A stretch of 64,000 nt of DNA. It comes from Sebastes aleutianus (taxonomy: Eukaryota; Chordata; Actinopteri; Perciformes; Sebastidae). The notes beneath the pieces are model-generated. The model was not told the origin of the DNA. It saw nothing but the letters and a program-made list of their open reading frames with translations, and made no database searches. A program made the position numbers and the translations under genes. The number at the start of each line of letters is the position of its first letter. The first letter of the stretch is position 1. Location of the stretch: the NCBI GenBank assembly GCA_916700875.1, contig CAKAKS010000013.1, positions 9,388,617-9,452,616 on the forward strand, in the 5' to 3' direction. Shown one piece after another: positions 22,591 to 34,440 of the stretch.

Positions 22591-22894
22591 CTCACCAAAC
22601 AACCGACTCCTCATTAGATCAAATCTTCAATAAAATGTCATCAGACTAATCTATACTCAGTCTCCAATGATTGTTGTTTTATTCCTGTTATTGTGTGGAC
22701 TATTTAAAGGCTGTATTATCTGTGATCATCATGCATTAATGGTTTAACCTCCATGTTGTATGTTTCTGTAGTCAGAGTAGGGGGTTACAGAGGAAAACTA
22801 TCTCACCAACTAGATTTCTCCTCGATGGTTAACAAAGTTTCTGGTCAGCTTTTATGTTTTACGCACAACACAGACTAGAGGAGCGACACTAAAG

Positions 22895-23035
22895 GACGAG
22901 GACACCACTAGGACACTACTAGGACACCACTAGGACACCAGGACACCACTAGGACACCACTAGGACACCAGGACACCACTAGGACACCACTAGGACACCA
23001 CTAGGACACCAGGACACCACTAGGACACTATGAAG
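22895..23035. repeat. GGACACCACTA repeat in U2 intron 1
   Basis: About twelve units of 8-11 bp. Same repeat, complement orientation, as 40855-41095 (U7) and 47225-47310 (U8); short version at U1 and U3. It lies in the intron between the noncoding exon and the signal exon of each unit. Confidence 0.85.
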
Positions 23036-23575
23036 TGTTTTTATATTCAATAGTTAGAAAAACTAGACAGAGAAACTAATTTAAGCTGCTGCAGAGCTGT
23101 TGCACATTCTTGGTGCACAAAAGACAACACAAAAAGAGGAGACGAGGAGAAGTAGCCATATACTCACATGAATAGTTAAAATAAATAACACATCCAGAGT
23201 GAAGTCAGGATCAGCAGAAAAAGACGGAGGGACAACGAGTCTATAGACTAAACTCCAGAGGAACCTGGTTGTACACAGGAAATCACGTCTCATGAAACAG
23301 GACGTATAACTTAATAATAATACAACTTAAAGTTAACATAACTAACATTACAGATGAGAACACAACTTAACAGAGTCTATAAACTAAACTCCAGAGGAAC
23401 CTGGTTGTTTGTTGATTTGTTGTCTATTTATTTCACTTCATGTCTCTATTCGTTCCTGGTCAGCCACTAAATATAAAACAGTCCAAATTATTCTCAACAC
23501 ATTTCTTCACAAAAATAAAAAAAACACATAAACAGGATTAATATAATATATCAACTATCTGTATTTCTACATTAC

Positions 23576-23720
23576 CTTGAGTCTCTTCTGTCGCACCACA
23601 GGAACAAACTATGAGACTGAGCAACACCCAACAATCCTGCTGCAGGTGTGATTTCCTGTTTCCTGTTCATCTTTTGAGGTTAACTTCGTTTTTTCAGCTT
23701 CAGATACGCAGCAACCTGTT
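23576..23720 (-). promoter_or_regulatory. U2 5' noncoding exon and promoter
   Basis: Minus-strand exon ends GACTCAAG|GTAATG (exon end 23576). Upstream, the position that holds an interferon-type element in U3 and U7 reads TTTTTTCAGCTTCAGATACG on the plus strand (about 23690-23707), so the GAAANNGAAA spacing is damaged. Distance to the signal exon is about 3 kb because of the inserted element. Confidence 0.55.
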
Positions 23721-23989
23721 CCAGTTACAGTTACAGCTGGTGATTGAAGTCAAAATGATAAATACATGTTATAGTTCTTATATGTATAAATATACAACAA
23801 TTTACAATCTAATGAACATTTCTACTGTTTTATAGACTAGACAAGAGTCTATTTGATCCTAAATACAATCTATGTACTTTATGTTGTTGACGTCTGTATG
23901 ACAATAAAGTAGAATAAATGATATAAATGTTACAGGTTCTGTGAGTTTCAGTGTTTCCATGATTAACTGTGTTGTAAATCCCAGCATCT

Positions 23990-24890
23990 GGGGATTTCCA
24001 TGGTGATGACTGGTGTCGCTTTAGCAGCGTTCATTTCCCCCTCCGTCGTCCTCTGATGTCGTCGATGCTGTCCACCAATCCTCACACCAACAAACACACA
24101 CACACACATATATTGTATATATATATGTATATATGGCCATTCGTTCAGAAAATTATTATATATATAATGTGAAATTTGAGAATATTGAACTAACACTGAA
24201 TATATTGAATGAACACTGAATGTATGGTCTTGTGTTTTAGGTCATTATCCGTACAGATGTTGGTGCTGCTAGATGTGTGTGTCAGTATGAGCGAGTCAGC
24301 AGTAAATCTAGTATCAGTAATCCTAAATAATGAGGAGATAATTAACATCCTGGTGAATGTGTGTACCACGAGCCAAAATAATACTGGTAAACATATTCAA
24401 CACCGTTCTATAGATGAAGAGTTTATTCACTTTTGCATCGTGGAAGAGTAATGCAGAACTGAACTAGTTCAATAAAGTTGGAAAAATATTGACAGATTTG
24501 AACTTCCCAGATCAATAACTCATAAAGGAAATGTAGATTAAACACCAACGAGGACTCTTTCTAACCGTAGTGAGGTAGACAACCAGCTACAAGCTCATTT
24601 TAAATCACAACCAGCCTTTAGTCCTCTGAGCTGGACACATAACAAATACATCCATGGTCTGTATGTGCAGCCGGCTGTGAGACGAGAGGTCAGGGACCGT
24701 CCACAAAGTATAACGCCGAAAAGAGTTGCTGCAAAAATATTCAATAACTTCACTATTATACAGCGAAGAGATACCAAAATCACTTCACACATCCTCAGCG
24801 GTCTCTTCCTGGGTATACTACAACGCTTATTTTGGAAAAATGTGCTTTTGCATCATTTTGGTGTATTTATAATGGGAAAATATTAAATGC
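23990..24890. other. Intergenic region without supported gene
   Basis: Contains an AT dinucleotide run near 24110-24135 and a GGGGATTTCCATGGTGATGAC segment at about 23990 that also occurs near 12130. No coding evidence. A minus-strand frame at 24595-24792 is not recognisable. Confidence 0.45.
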
Positions 24891-24910
24891 TCTTTGTCAT
24901 GGACAAGTCT

Positions 24911-24945
<35 letters not shown>

Positions 24946-25072
24946 GGTCTACAGGCAGACAGACAGACAGACAGACAGACAGACAGGTCTACAGGCAGAC
25001 AGACAGACAGGCAGACAGACAGACAGACAGGTCTACAGGCAGACAGGCAGACAGACAGACAGGTCTACAGGC

Positions 25073-25113
<41 letters not shown>

Positions 25114-25152
25114 GGTCTACAGGCAGACAGACAGACAGACAGGTCTACAGGC

Positions 25153-25197
<45 letters not shown>

Positions 25198-25260
25198 GGC
25201 AGACAGACAGACAGACAGGTCTACAGGCAGACAGGCAGACAGACAGACAGGTCTACAGGC

Positions 25261-25301
<41 letters not shown>

Positions 25302-25356
25302 GGTCTACAGGCAGACAGACAGACAGGCAGACAGACAGACAGACAGGTCTACAGGC

Positions 25357-25397
<41 letters not shown>

Positions 25398-26580
25398 GGT
25401 CTACAGGCAGACAGACAGACAGACAGACAGACAGGCAGATAGACAGACAGGCAGACAGACAGACAGGCAGACAGGCAGGCAGGCAGACAGGCAGACAGAG
25501 CAGCACATTTTACAAAGGAAGAAACTACATTTTTAAATTAGACAAAGACGAAGAAGTTAAACTCTTAATCCAGACTAACAGTAACACAGTTGAAGCTGCT
25601 AAATGCAGGAAGAACAGCTGGTGAAAGAAAAAACTCCAGATGTGTGAATGTGTAAATTAACAGACTTATTAATTTAATGGAACACTCAAAAGTCAGATAA
25701 ACTCGGCTAGATATAAACAGCTTTTAAAAGTATAACGAATGACTGGATTATACCTAACCATGCCCAGTAATAACAATACTAGTCTATGACTATTTGAACC
25801 TTCTTTCAGTTGCTAATTACGGGGTAGATCTCCATGGTAACTGATGCTGAACAGCTAACCTGCTCCAGAGCAGGTTATGTTCCAGATAAGAGATCAACTC
25901 GTATGAAAGCACCTCCTACTGACCAATCAGAGCTCAGTGCGGTGATTGTATGATAATATTACACACATATGAAGAAGTTACAGTCATAATCCAGACTAAA
26001 AACAACACAGTTAAACTGACAGATGCAGGAAGAACAGCTGGATTTATGCTGTGGGTGTTTACCGCTTTGAATTATGTTTTTATATTTATTCTTTTAATCA
26101 TAGGGTAAAAAGAAGAGTAATCCATGCATCTATTACACTCCTAAAAGCTATTTATATTTAGACGACTACATCTGACTTTTGAGTGTTCCGTTGAATTAAT
26201 AAATCTGTTAATTTCACATTCACACATCTGGAGTTTTTTCTTTCACCAGCTGTCCTTACAGCTGTTACTTTTAGTCTGATTATGTGTTTAACTTCTTCGT
26301 ATTTGTCTAATATAGTTTCTTCCTTTGTTAAATGTGTCTATCTGTCTGTCTGTCAGTAGTCTTGTTCATGTCTGTGATTGGTCAGATGCTGTAAACACCT
26401 CCTCGTTCATGTGAACGCGCTCACAGTCAGACAGAGAAACTCTGGGTTGATTTACTGAGTTGATAACCAGCTTCATAGTACAGTTTAGTGAGATCTCGTT
26501 TGTTAGAGTTAGTGAAGCCAGATAACGAGAAGATACCCTGGAGATGTTGAACTCGCTTCGTAGTACAGACCTCGGTTCTT
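24890..26580. mobile_element. Harbinger-like fold-back element with internal expansion
   Basis: The right border at about 26560-26580 (GAACTCGCTTCGTAGTACAG) is the complement of the left end of the element at 28106-28742. Internal sequence at 25510-25760 is shared with 28350-28590 and 46080-46300, and 25980-26240 is its partial inverted copy. It ends in the CAGA array at the other side, so the left terminal repeat is missing. No transposase. Confidence 0.6.
24908..25502. repeat. Large (CAGA)n array with CAGGTCTACAGGC interruptions
   Basis: About 600 bp of ACAGAC tetranucleotide repeats, regularly interrupted by AGGTCTACAGGCAGAC, giving a higher-order pattern. The borders (GGACAAGTCTACAGACAG at the left, CAGAGCAGCACATTTTACAAAG at the right) match single-copy sequence in the Harbinger-like elements at 28106-28742 and 45868-46985. 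Long frames over it are artefacts. Confidence 0.95.
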
Positions 26581-26693
26581 CCTCCTCTGTGGTGGAGTGA
26601 ACTCTGTTAGAAGTCAAACTCACAGCTCAATGAGGCTCTCTTCTTTAAGGTGGAGGGGATCAATACAACTTCCTTCTCTCCGGCAAGGAAACA

Positions 26694-26825
26694 ATAAATA
26701 TCAGAATCAGAAATAAATTATTGATCCCCGGGGGAAATTGAGGTACGTTTTGCTCCCAATCTCGAGATATATAGATATATATATCTATATCTCTATCTCT
26801 ATAGATAGAGATATAGATATATACT
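26694..26825. repeat. Retroelement 3'-end motif followed by AT/TATC palindromic run
   Basis: AATCAGAAATAAATTATTGATCCCCGGGGG is split here as ATCAGAATCAGAAATAAAT and ATTGATCCCCGGGGGAAATT, a common fish retroelement end. After it 26763-26825 is a run of TATAGATA/TATCTATA able to fold back on itself. The complement of the same motif lies at 44520-44575. Confidence 0.6.
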
Positions 26826-27189
26826 GTATATGTATAAATTATTCAGAGGTTATCAGCAAACAAACAGGCTGTTGAGCAGTGAAGAAAGGAAAACAGGAAA
26901 ATACTGATGTAGGCCAGAAATTCATACAAAAATATAAAATGACATTATATTTTACACATTCACTCACTGATAAACAGTTTCTACCACACATTATTCTAAT
27001 CTGAATATCTTTTATTCTCCCCCTTATATGGTAAAATTTGCCTTTTTCCGAATGCTTGGCCTGTGTTGTTGCTGTGTTCTTTCTCGAGAACCGCTCATAC
27101 AAAAGGTCAACTTAACTCAAACTAAGAATCATTAGAACAACTTAAGATAAACTGAACTCAAACTAATCAATGCACTGATGATAATGTTA

Positions 27190-27480
27190 GGCGTGGCTAA
27201 TTTAGTGAACCCAAGTGCAGAACACAGAGACTGAGGCAGGTAATAGATGCAATGAAATCATTTATTTACAATACTTAATTTATGATGGCGAGAACTGGGT
27301 AGAGCAAGGCAGGTGAGTATGCAGGCAGAGAGGGGAGGAGAGCTGTGTCCAGAGATCCAGAGATCCAGAGCTGTATGCTGAGTCCAGAGAGGTGTGCTGA
27401 GTCCAGAGAGGTGTGCTGAGTCCAGAGAGGTGTGCTGAGTCCAGAGAGGTGTGCTGAGTCCAGAGAGGTGTGCTAAACAG
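27190..27480. repeat. 20-bp GAGTCCAGAGAGGTGTGCT repeat within unclassified repeat
   Basis: About six tandem copies at 27360-27478. The preceding segment (GGCGTGGCTAATTTAGTGAA, then CAATGAAATCATTTATTTACA) looks repetitive, but I cannot assign it. No gene. Confidence 0.6.
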
Positions 27481-27712
27481 GAGTGGAATGGAGGCAGGAA
27501 TTGGGCCGAGTGCTTCTGTAGGCAGAGGAAACAGGTATGAGATAATCATACAAAAACACAAACACATTTTCAGATAACAGGCTTGAACTAGACTGACTGT
27601 GGAAACAGAGCCAACGATCTGGCAGCATGGTGAAGTGAAGACCTGTATTTGTAGTAGAGTAGATTGATGACCGTTTGCAGCTGCAGCACAACCCCTGCAC
27701 ACCTGACTCCGC

Positions 27713-27834
<122 letters not shown>

Positions 27835-28105
27835 GGCCTGCTGGCTAGGATGAGGCAGAGGGCCTGACAGATAACGTGGTGCTGATGTGACAAAAGAGGA
27901 AGTATTTGGTTACTTGTGAAATTCACAAGATACATCCTCATTTTCAGAAACACTGCTCTACTTCCCATCTAAAAATAACACATACAATTACTACTTTATA
28001 ATATTATGACTTTATTCTCGAAATCTCAGATTTTTTTTTAGTCCAACTTCTTACAGTGTGACGTAAACTTGCAAAGCTTCCTGCTTTTGAAACATTACAT
28101 GAGTA

Positions 28106-28742
28106 ACCTGAGGCCTGTACTACGAAGTGAGTTCAACATCTCCAGGGTATCTTCTCGTTATCTGGCTTCACTAACTCTAACAAACGAGATCTCACTAAAC
28201 TGTACTATGAAGCTGGTTATCAACTCAGTAAATCAACTCAGAGTTTCTCAGTCTGGTTATGAGCGCGTTCACATGAACGAGGAGGTGTTTACAGCATCTG
28301 ACCAATCACAGACATGGACAAGACTACTGACAGACAGGCAGAGCGGCACATTTAACAAAGAGTAAACTATAGTAGACAAATACGAAGAAGTTAAACACTT
28401 AATCAGACTAACAGTAACACAGTTGAAGCTGCTAAATGCAGGAAGAACAGCTGGTGAAAGAAAAAACTCCAGATGTGTGAATGCGTAAATTAACAGATTT
28501 ATTAATTTAACAGAACACTCAAAAGTCAGAAATAGTCATTTAAATATAAATAGCTTCAAAGAGTGTAATAGATGAATGGATTATACCTATTTTAACCCTG
28601 GGTGTGCAATGTGGCGTCTATGAGTATTTAAACATCCTTGCTTCCTCCTCTCTGACGGTGTGAAACAGACTCAAGAGGAAGTACAAACCCTGAAGTTACC
28701 TCGATAACCGCAAATCCTGCTTCGTAGTACAGGCCTCAGGCA
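28106..28742. mobile_element. Harbinger-like non-autonomous element (best preserved copy)
   Basis: Terminal inverted repeats: CCTGAGGCCTGTACTACGAAG at the left is mirrored at the right by CTTCGTAGTACAGGCCTCAGG. Subterminal GAGTTCAACATCTCCAGGGT follows. The interior has a short GACAGACAGGCAGA run, the seed of the array at 24908-25502. No protein coded. Superfamily call rests on the resemblance of the ends to fish Harbinger-type elements. Confidence 0.65.
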
Positions 28743-28789
28743 TCAGGTTGTTTGGTTGTTTGTTGATTTGTTTTCTATTTATTTCACTT

Positions 28790-28995
28790 CATGTCTCTAT
28801 TCGTTCCTGGTCAGCCACTAAATATAAAACAGTCATAATTATTCTCACCACATTTCTTCACAAAAATAAAAAAAAAAACATTTACATTATTAATATAATA
28901 TATCAACTATAGTATTTCCACATTACCTTGAGTCTCTTCTGTCCTACAGGACCAAACGAGATGCGCAGCAACAATCAACAGCAGCTGGTGGTGAT
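28790..28995 (-). promoter_or_regulatory. Orphan 5' exon cassette of the Ig family
   Basis: Minus-strand exon ending GACTCAAG|GTAATG (exon end 28927), with conserved intron-1 start at 28926-28790. U2, the next minus-strand unit below, has its own cassette at 23576, so this one has lost its coding exons. Upstream it is cut by the repeat at 29020-29450. Confidence 0.55.
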
Positions 28996-29019
28996 TCCTG
29001 TTGCGTTCGAATAATCAAA

Positions 29020-29450
29020 TAATGACGTCCTAACGTCTTTTCCTAACCACTTTTCCTTGACCCCAATGGAAAACGTCATGAGGTCAAGGAAAGATGAGAA
29101 GGAGAAATCAGAAGGAGTTAGGAAAAGACAACTGTGGTGTTCAGAGAATCTGACTGCTCTTTCACTAGACTCCGTCATTATGATGCGATGGCAGCGGATG
29201 TTAGTGACGTCAGTCTGCTGTGGTGAAACTACAATGTTCTGAAGATGGACTACAAAAGACGCGCCTCCCTCGTGTGTTATTAAATATCTCTTTCAGTGAC
29301 AGACTCCTTCACCCGCGGTGTGTGAAAGAGAGATACCACAGCTCCTCCTGCTGCTGCTGGAACACTCTATCAACAGATAATAAAGATCATCTGACCTTAA
29401 ACGAGGACAACCAGTGAAGAATATCACTTCATTACCAAGGATGGGATTGA
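29020..29450 (+). repeat. Dispersed repeat, inverted partner of 13846-14300
   Basis: Same blocks as at 13846-14300 in opposite orientation (GTGGTGAAACTACAATGTTC, TCAGTGACAGACTCCTTCA, CAACAGATAATAAAGATCA). Noncoding. Confidence 0.65.
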
Positions 29451-29699
29451 AATAAACAGGAATATATGATAAATATTGAGTTAATTGTTGGAGTTATGGA
29501 GGTGTTGGACCAGATACTGTAAGTGTAGGCTGTACTTCTTCCAACTTCTTTCTGGACATGTAATATGTATTTATGTTGATTATTCGTTAATTGATTGTTT
29601 ACTGTTCATTTCATTAGTTATTCTTGTTTTGTTTTTTATTTGTTACATGTTACAAATACATAATTAATCAAAAATAAAGTGAAACGAAATGGTTGTCTC

Positions 29700-30310
29700 T
29701 GTCCACTCATATTAAACATGAATCCCAATTAGTGTATGAGGGTATGAGAATAATATGCAAGATGAGCATATAGTTTATTATTATGAACAGAATGTTGCGT
29801 TGCTTTAAATGCTGCAAGGAATTGTGGGTTGTTATTCTCTCCTTTCCTTTGGTAAAGGATGCTCCAGTGTTTCCTATGCTGAAGGAGATAATAAAGGAAG
29901 CATTGAAGCTCCTTTCCTTAACTTTTGGTGAATTCTAACAGCTCTTATCATGGCTGCTACTGAGATACTGAGAGGGTCATTTCACTCAGTTAGGAACCTT
30001 CCTGAGCAAAAAGACTATTCTAACACAACCTAGGACAAACCTAAACCCAAACCTTTTACAGGAAGTCACAGAAAAAAAGACTTCCTGTTAGATCTGATCT
30101 GTAGGCTACTTGTAGTTTTCAGACCACGTTGGGATTTATTATATTTGTTTGTAAATCTATGTGTAAATGTGGGTGTGTCTAACATTAGATTCTATCCTTT
30201 ATTATTGTTATGTCCGCCTTGTAAAGCACATAATGAGCACTCGTTTTGATAAGCGCTTATATATAAATAACCTTCATTATTATAATAATTATTATTATAA
30301 ACACACAAGA
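29700..30310. mobile_element. Repeat pair member and retroelement 3' end
   Basis: 29700-29940 matches 52330-52575 (TCCTTTCCTTTGGTAAAGGA, then GGAAGCATTGAAGCTCCTTT), a palindrome-ended short element. 30205-30300 (CTTGTAAAGCACATAATGAG, then AAGCGCTTATATATAAATAA and an ATT-rich tail) resembles the 3' end of an L2/RTE-type retroelement. No gene. Confidence 0.5.
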
Positions 30311-31228
30311 TGTGTTTGTTAACAGATGAAACCTTCATTGCACAACTTGAGACTAATACAATCTAGTGTTAAATATTACAATTACACAGAAAGTTGTGAC
30401 TTTCTACAAAACTAAGAGCCAATCAGCTGTTTGATCAGGCGACAGCCAGCCGTTTCCCATCATGCACTGGGTCTTGCAGTCGTTGGAGAGCAAATTGGGG
30501 CACCTGGATCTAAAATCTGCGGCCGCCTTGCGTTGTGTTTTGTGTGATGAGGTGTGGTACAGAGAAAAGGAAACACCGGCACAGGAGTTCTGGATTGTAG
30601 TTGAGAGCGGGAACACTTTATTCGTCCACAACATCGGCTCTACTGCTGGTCCAAAACCTTATGAAGCAGTGAAAGCAAAGTAAACCCTCCATGAGGAAGT
30701 ATATTCTAGTACAAAAGTAAACAGAGTAAAATAATAATCTAACACTGAAAATAAATGACTACACATAAAATGATTTAAGGCATCTTAACATAAGATCTAA
30801 CGTGAAAATAATATAAATGAAACAATAAGACAGATAGCAGACAATAACTGAAAAGACTAATCCTCCATCCTGCACTATTTTCTTCTCCACTGAGAGGATG
30901 CTCTGCTCGTACTCAGTAACAGGCCAACATTACAGACACTATTCACATACAAAACATATCTTACTTTTTACAACTCACGCCAAAGAGAAAGTCAACATCT
31001 TAATTAACACTTTAGTTGAAAAGATAAACTGAAAGAGTGTTTGTGAATTAATATATTCTACGATGATGCAGGCCTCCATGTTTACCTAACGAAGCACTGA
31101 CAGCAAAGCAAACAAGAAAAAATGGTGTCCAACACGTAACTGGATTTCAGAACTACGGTTTCCTGTAACGGACAAACATGGTTATTGCTCCATTCTCTTC
31201 CTTTAATACATCCATGGATTCTGGTGGT
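30311..31228. other. Intergenic region without supported gene
   Basis: A plus-strand frame of 73 codons at 30462-30683 has no recognisable domain and is matched by an antisense frame. I see no repeat or family exon. Confidence 0.4.
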
Positions 31229-31328
31229 CGATTTAGGCTACTGCCTTACACATACAACATAGTTCAACATTTTATAAAGCTAAAAATGCTGTGTGTTCTA
31301 TATTTACACTGTATCCCAAAAACATGCA

Positions 31329-32622
31329 TCATTCTGTGACATTTTCTGTTTTTGCACACATTGATGATACAACTATCATCTCCTCTCTCTGTCCTCTCTC
31401 CTCCAGAGGTATACCCTCCACCGGGTCATTTAGATTCGGCTGTACATCTGTTTCGGTGTTTCCTCTAATAGGCCTACGAGTACGTTTACGAAGGAAGGCA
31501 AAGATGAATCCAAGAAAGACACCCAGTAGAGTTGTCAGTCCAACCCGACTCTCTGATGGTCTCATTGTTGGTCTCTCTGGTTGTGGTCTCATTGTTGGTC
31601 TCTCTGGTTGTGGTCTCCTTGTTGGTCTCAGAGGTTTGGGCTCATCAGCAGCTGCTGTAAAGGACAGAAAATAAAATGTGTCTGATTGTCTGAAGTGGAA
31701 CCATTTTACTGAAACAGGAAACTAAATAAATCCAGCAGACTGACAAAAGAAAGACTAAATATGATCCTAGTCTTCATCAGCGGTAGCCATGACGTACGTT
31801 TTACTGCGTCTGGTAGTCGCTTTCAGTCCAAAATGGCGGAAGCGTAGCTCTGCTGCTGGGAGCTGACGTTGTAATGGAACGACCAGTTGACTTTCACTTC
31901 TTAGTAATATGTGTTCTTTGGTACAGCTCCAGCAGGGATGAAGCTGAGACTACTTTTATACTAACCAGTATGACCCCTGCAGCATGCTAACATGCTAAAC
32001 TAAGATGTGTTTAGCACTAGCAGGGCTGTAGACTCTTAGTCTGGTTTCACTGACTGACTTCTACTGAATACACTCACCTGTGACTTTGAGTTGACATATC
32101 TTGTAGCTCCCACCATCACCTGTCTGCACGTCACACATGTACACACCAGAGTCACTGAATCCTGAGTCTGGACATGTGAAGTCTGATTCGTCCGTCTCTG
32201 AGGACGTCTTTGTCCCACCGGACTCGTCCTGCAAACTGTTTATCCTGAGACTCTGGGACCTCAACACCTCATAGAGATGAAACAGGACTAAGGGTCTTGT
32301 GATCAGCAAACAGGTAACAGAGGATAAAGTGAGTTGGAGGAACTGCTGGTTCTGGTTGTGAACATCCACTCCAGTGTGATGTTGTGGTTCTCCTCTGCCT
32401 GATAGAAGGTCTGTGTCACATTCAATCCAAATGCTCCTGTAGAGGAGACAGAGAGGGAAAGTGAGCAGCAGACAAACTGACAACTTGAACATGTCAAACT
32501 CCATCTAGAGATGTTTGTCTGAAAGTGTATTTAGTGTTTGTGGATAATAAAGTGAAGGTCAACTAACCAGAGACACAGGAGGTCAGACTGAGGAGCAGCA
32601 GGATGCTGCAGATCATCTTCAT
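31329..32622 (-). pseudogene. U3: V-set Ig gene with frameshifted V exon
   Basis: Signal exon 32622-32568 is intact. The V exon at 32436-32078 is 359 nt instead of 360. Relative to U8 it has lost two bases in the C-strand region, gained one soon after, lost one at the HLYE position and gained one before DSGVYMC, so the frame changes several times and hits a stop shortly after NSLYPLLPVC. The last exon at 31654-31329 is intact: two to three RPQPERPTM stalk units, helix VGLTTLLGVFLGFIFAFL, and a type-2 tail (RPIRGNTETDVQPN, then EGIPLEERGQREE, ending TENVTE). The intact end exons suggest recent death, or assembly error. Confidence in pseudogene status is moderate because all lesions lie in one exon. 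Confidence 0.75.
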
Positions 32623-33634
32623 CCTGTGAGAGGAGACAGAAACACATCAGATACAAGTTCAGTTATTACAGGTAGAACAGAGACAATCTACAGTCTGTCT
32701 TTAGTCCTCACAGGACTTCTTCCTCTGTGCTACTGATTACACATGACTGACCAGTGGACTGACACCAAGACAGGAACACTAATGTACTTCTGACACAAGA
32801 TGGCGCCACTTTAGTGGATTAGATTTTTTGAGGTAATATGATCTGCTTTGACCTGACAGCAGTGGAGGTGACTGAAAGCTGCAGTCAAGACAAATGCACT
32901 CTCAACAAACAACTGACTCCTCATTAGATCAAATCTTCAATAAAATGTCATCAGACTAATCTATACTCGTCTCCAATGATTGTTGTTATATTCCTGTTAT
33001 TGTGTGGACTATTTAAAGGCTGTATTATCTGTGATCATCATGCATTAATGGTTTAACCTCCATGTTGTGTTTCTGTAGTCAGAGTAGGGGGTTAGAGAGG
33101 AAAACTATTTCACCAACTAGATTTCTCCTCGATGGTTAACAACGTTTCTGGTCAGCTTTTGATTTTACGCTCAACACAGACTAGAGGAGCGACACTAAAG
33201 GACGAGGACACTACTAAGACACTACTAGGACACTATGAAGTGTTTTTATATTCAATATTTAGAAAAACTAGACAGAGAAACTAAATTAAGTTGCTGCAGA
33301 GCTGTTGCAAATTCTTGGCACACACAACACAAGTACACTAGTAGAAGACATTCACATGACTAGTGAGTTAAAATAAATAACACATCCAGAGTGAAGTCAG
33401 GATCAGGAGAAACAGACGGAGAGACAACGAGTCTATAAACTAAACTCCAGATGAACCTGGTTGTTTGGTTGGTTATTGATTTGTTTTCTATTTATTTCAC
33501 TTCATGTCTCTATTCGTTCCTGGTCAGCCACTAAATATAAAACAGTCCAAATTATTCTCAACACATTTCTTCACATAAATAAAAAAAAAACATTTACATT
33601 ATTAATATATCAACTATCTATATTTCTACATTAC

Positions 33635-33790
33635 CTTGAGTCTCTTCTGTCCTACTACAGGAACAAACTATGAGACTGCTGAGCAACACCTAACGGTTCT
33701 GCTGCTGATGTGGTTTCCTGCTCTTCTTTTGAGGTTAACTTCGTTTTTTCACTTTCACTTACGCAGCAGACAGTTTGACCCAGTTCCAGT
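33635..33790 (-). promoter_or_regulatory. U3 5' exon and promoter with interferon-type element
   Basis: Minus-strand exon ends GACTCAAG|GTAATG (exon end 33635). At 33741-33760 the minus strand reads AAGTGAAAGTGAAAAAACGA, containing GAAAGTGAAA, a match to the IRF/ISRE consensus GAAANNGAAA. The order promoter, noncoding exon, intron with GGACACTA repeats, signal exon equals that of U7. Confidence 0.6.
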
Positions 33791-33999
33791 TCCAGCTGGT
33801 GATTGAGGTCAAAATAATAAATATACATTATAATTATTATATGTATAAATATACAACAATTTACAATCTAATGAACATTTCTACCGTTTTCTAGACTAGA
33901 CAAGAGTCTATTTGATCCTAAATACAATCTATGTACTTTATGTTGTTGACTTCTGTATGACAATAAAGTAAAATCAATTATATAAATGTTACAGGTTAC

Positions 34000-34440
34000 G
34001 TTCCCCCTCCCTCGTCCTGTGATGTCATCATTGCTGTCCACCACTTCCTGTCGGTGGAAATATATATATATACATATGTTTGTAACTGTTTAGAGTGTTA
34101 ATAAAGTTTATTACTATTGCACCCACCTCAGATGTTATCAGGCCATTAGATGGACATTATCAGAGGTTATCAGCAAACAAACAGGCTGTTGAGCAGTGAA
34201 GAGAGGAACACAGGAAAATACTGGTGTCATCTGGTGCACAGATTTATTCTGGTATAGAAATTCATACAAAAATATAAAATGTTATTATATTTTACACATT
34301 CACTCACTGATATCAAACAGTTTCTACCACACATTATTCTAATCTGAATATCTTTAATACACCTGGAACAGGCCGAATGCTTGGCCTGTGTTGTTGCTGT
34401 GTTGTTTCTAGAGAACCGCTCACACAAACAGCTTCACACT
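34000..34440 (-). other. Shared downstream flank, inverted partner of 39740-40160
   Basis: Contains the complement of CCAGAATAAATCTGTGCACC (poly(A)-signal-like AATAAA in the minus sense) and of CAGGCCAAGCATTCGG. The same landmarks follow U6 (39740-40160) and U7 (44270-44500), and a shortened copy occurs at 26850-27090. It probably marks the transcript end and the border of the duplication unit. Confidence 0.6.

Noticed and set aside
24832..25624. Long overlapping frames of Asp/Arg/Gln/Thr in the CAGA array
   Set aside because: Tetranucleotide repeat without stop codons in several frames; no unique protein sequence.
30462..30683. 73-codon plus-strand frame with a CVLCDEVWY motif
   Set aside because: Only one CxxC, no second metal-binding pair, and an antisense frame overlaps. 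Not enough for a zinc-finger call.
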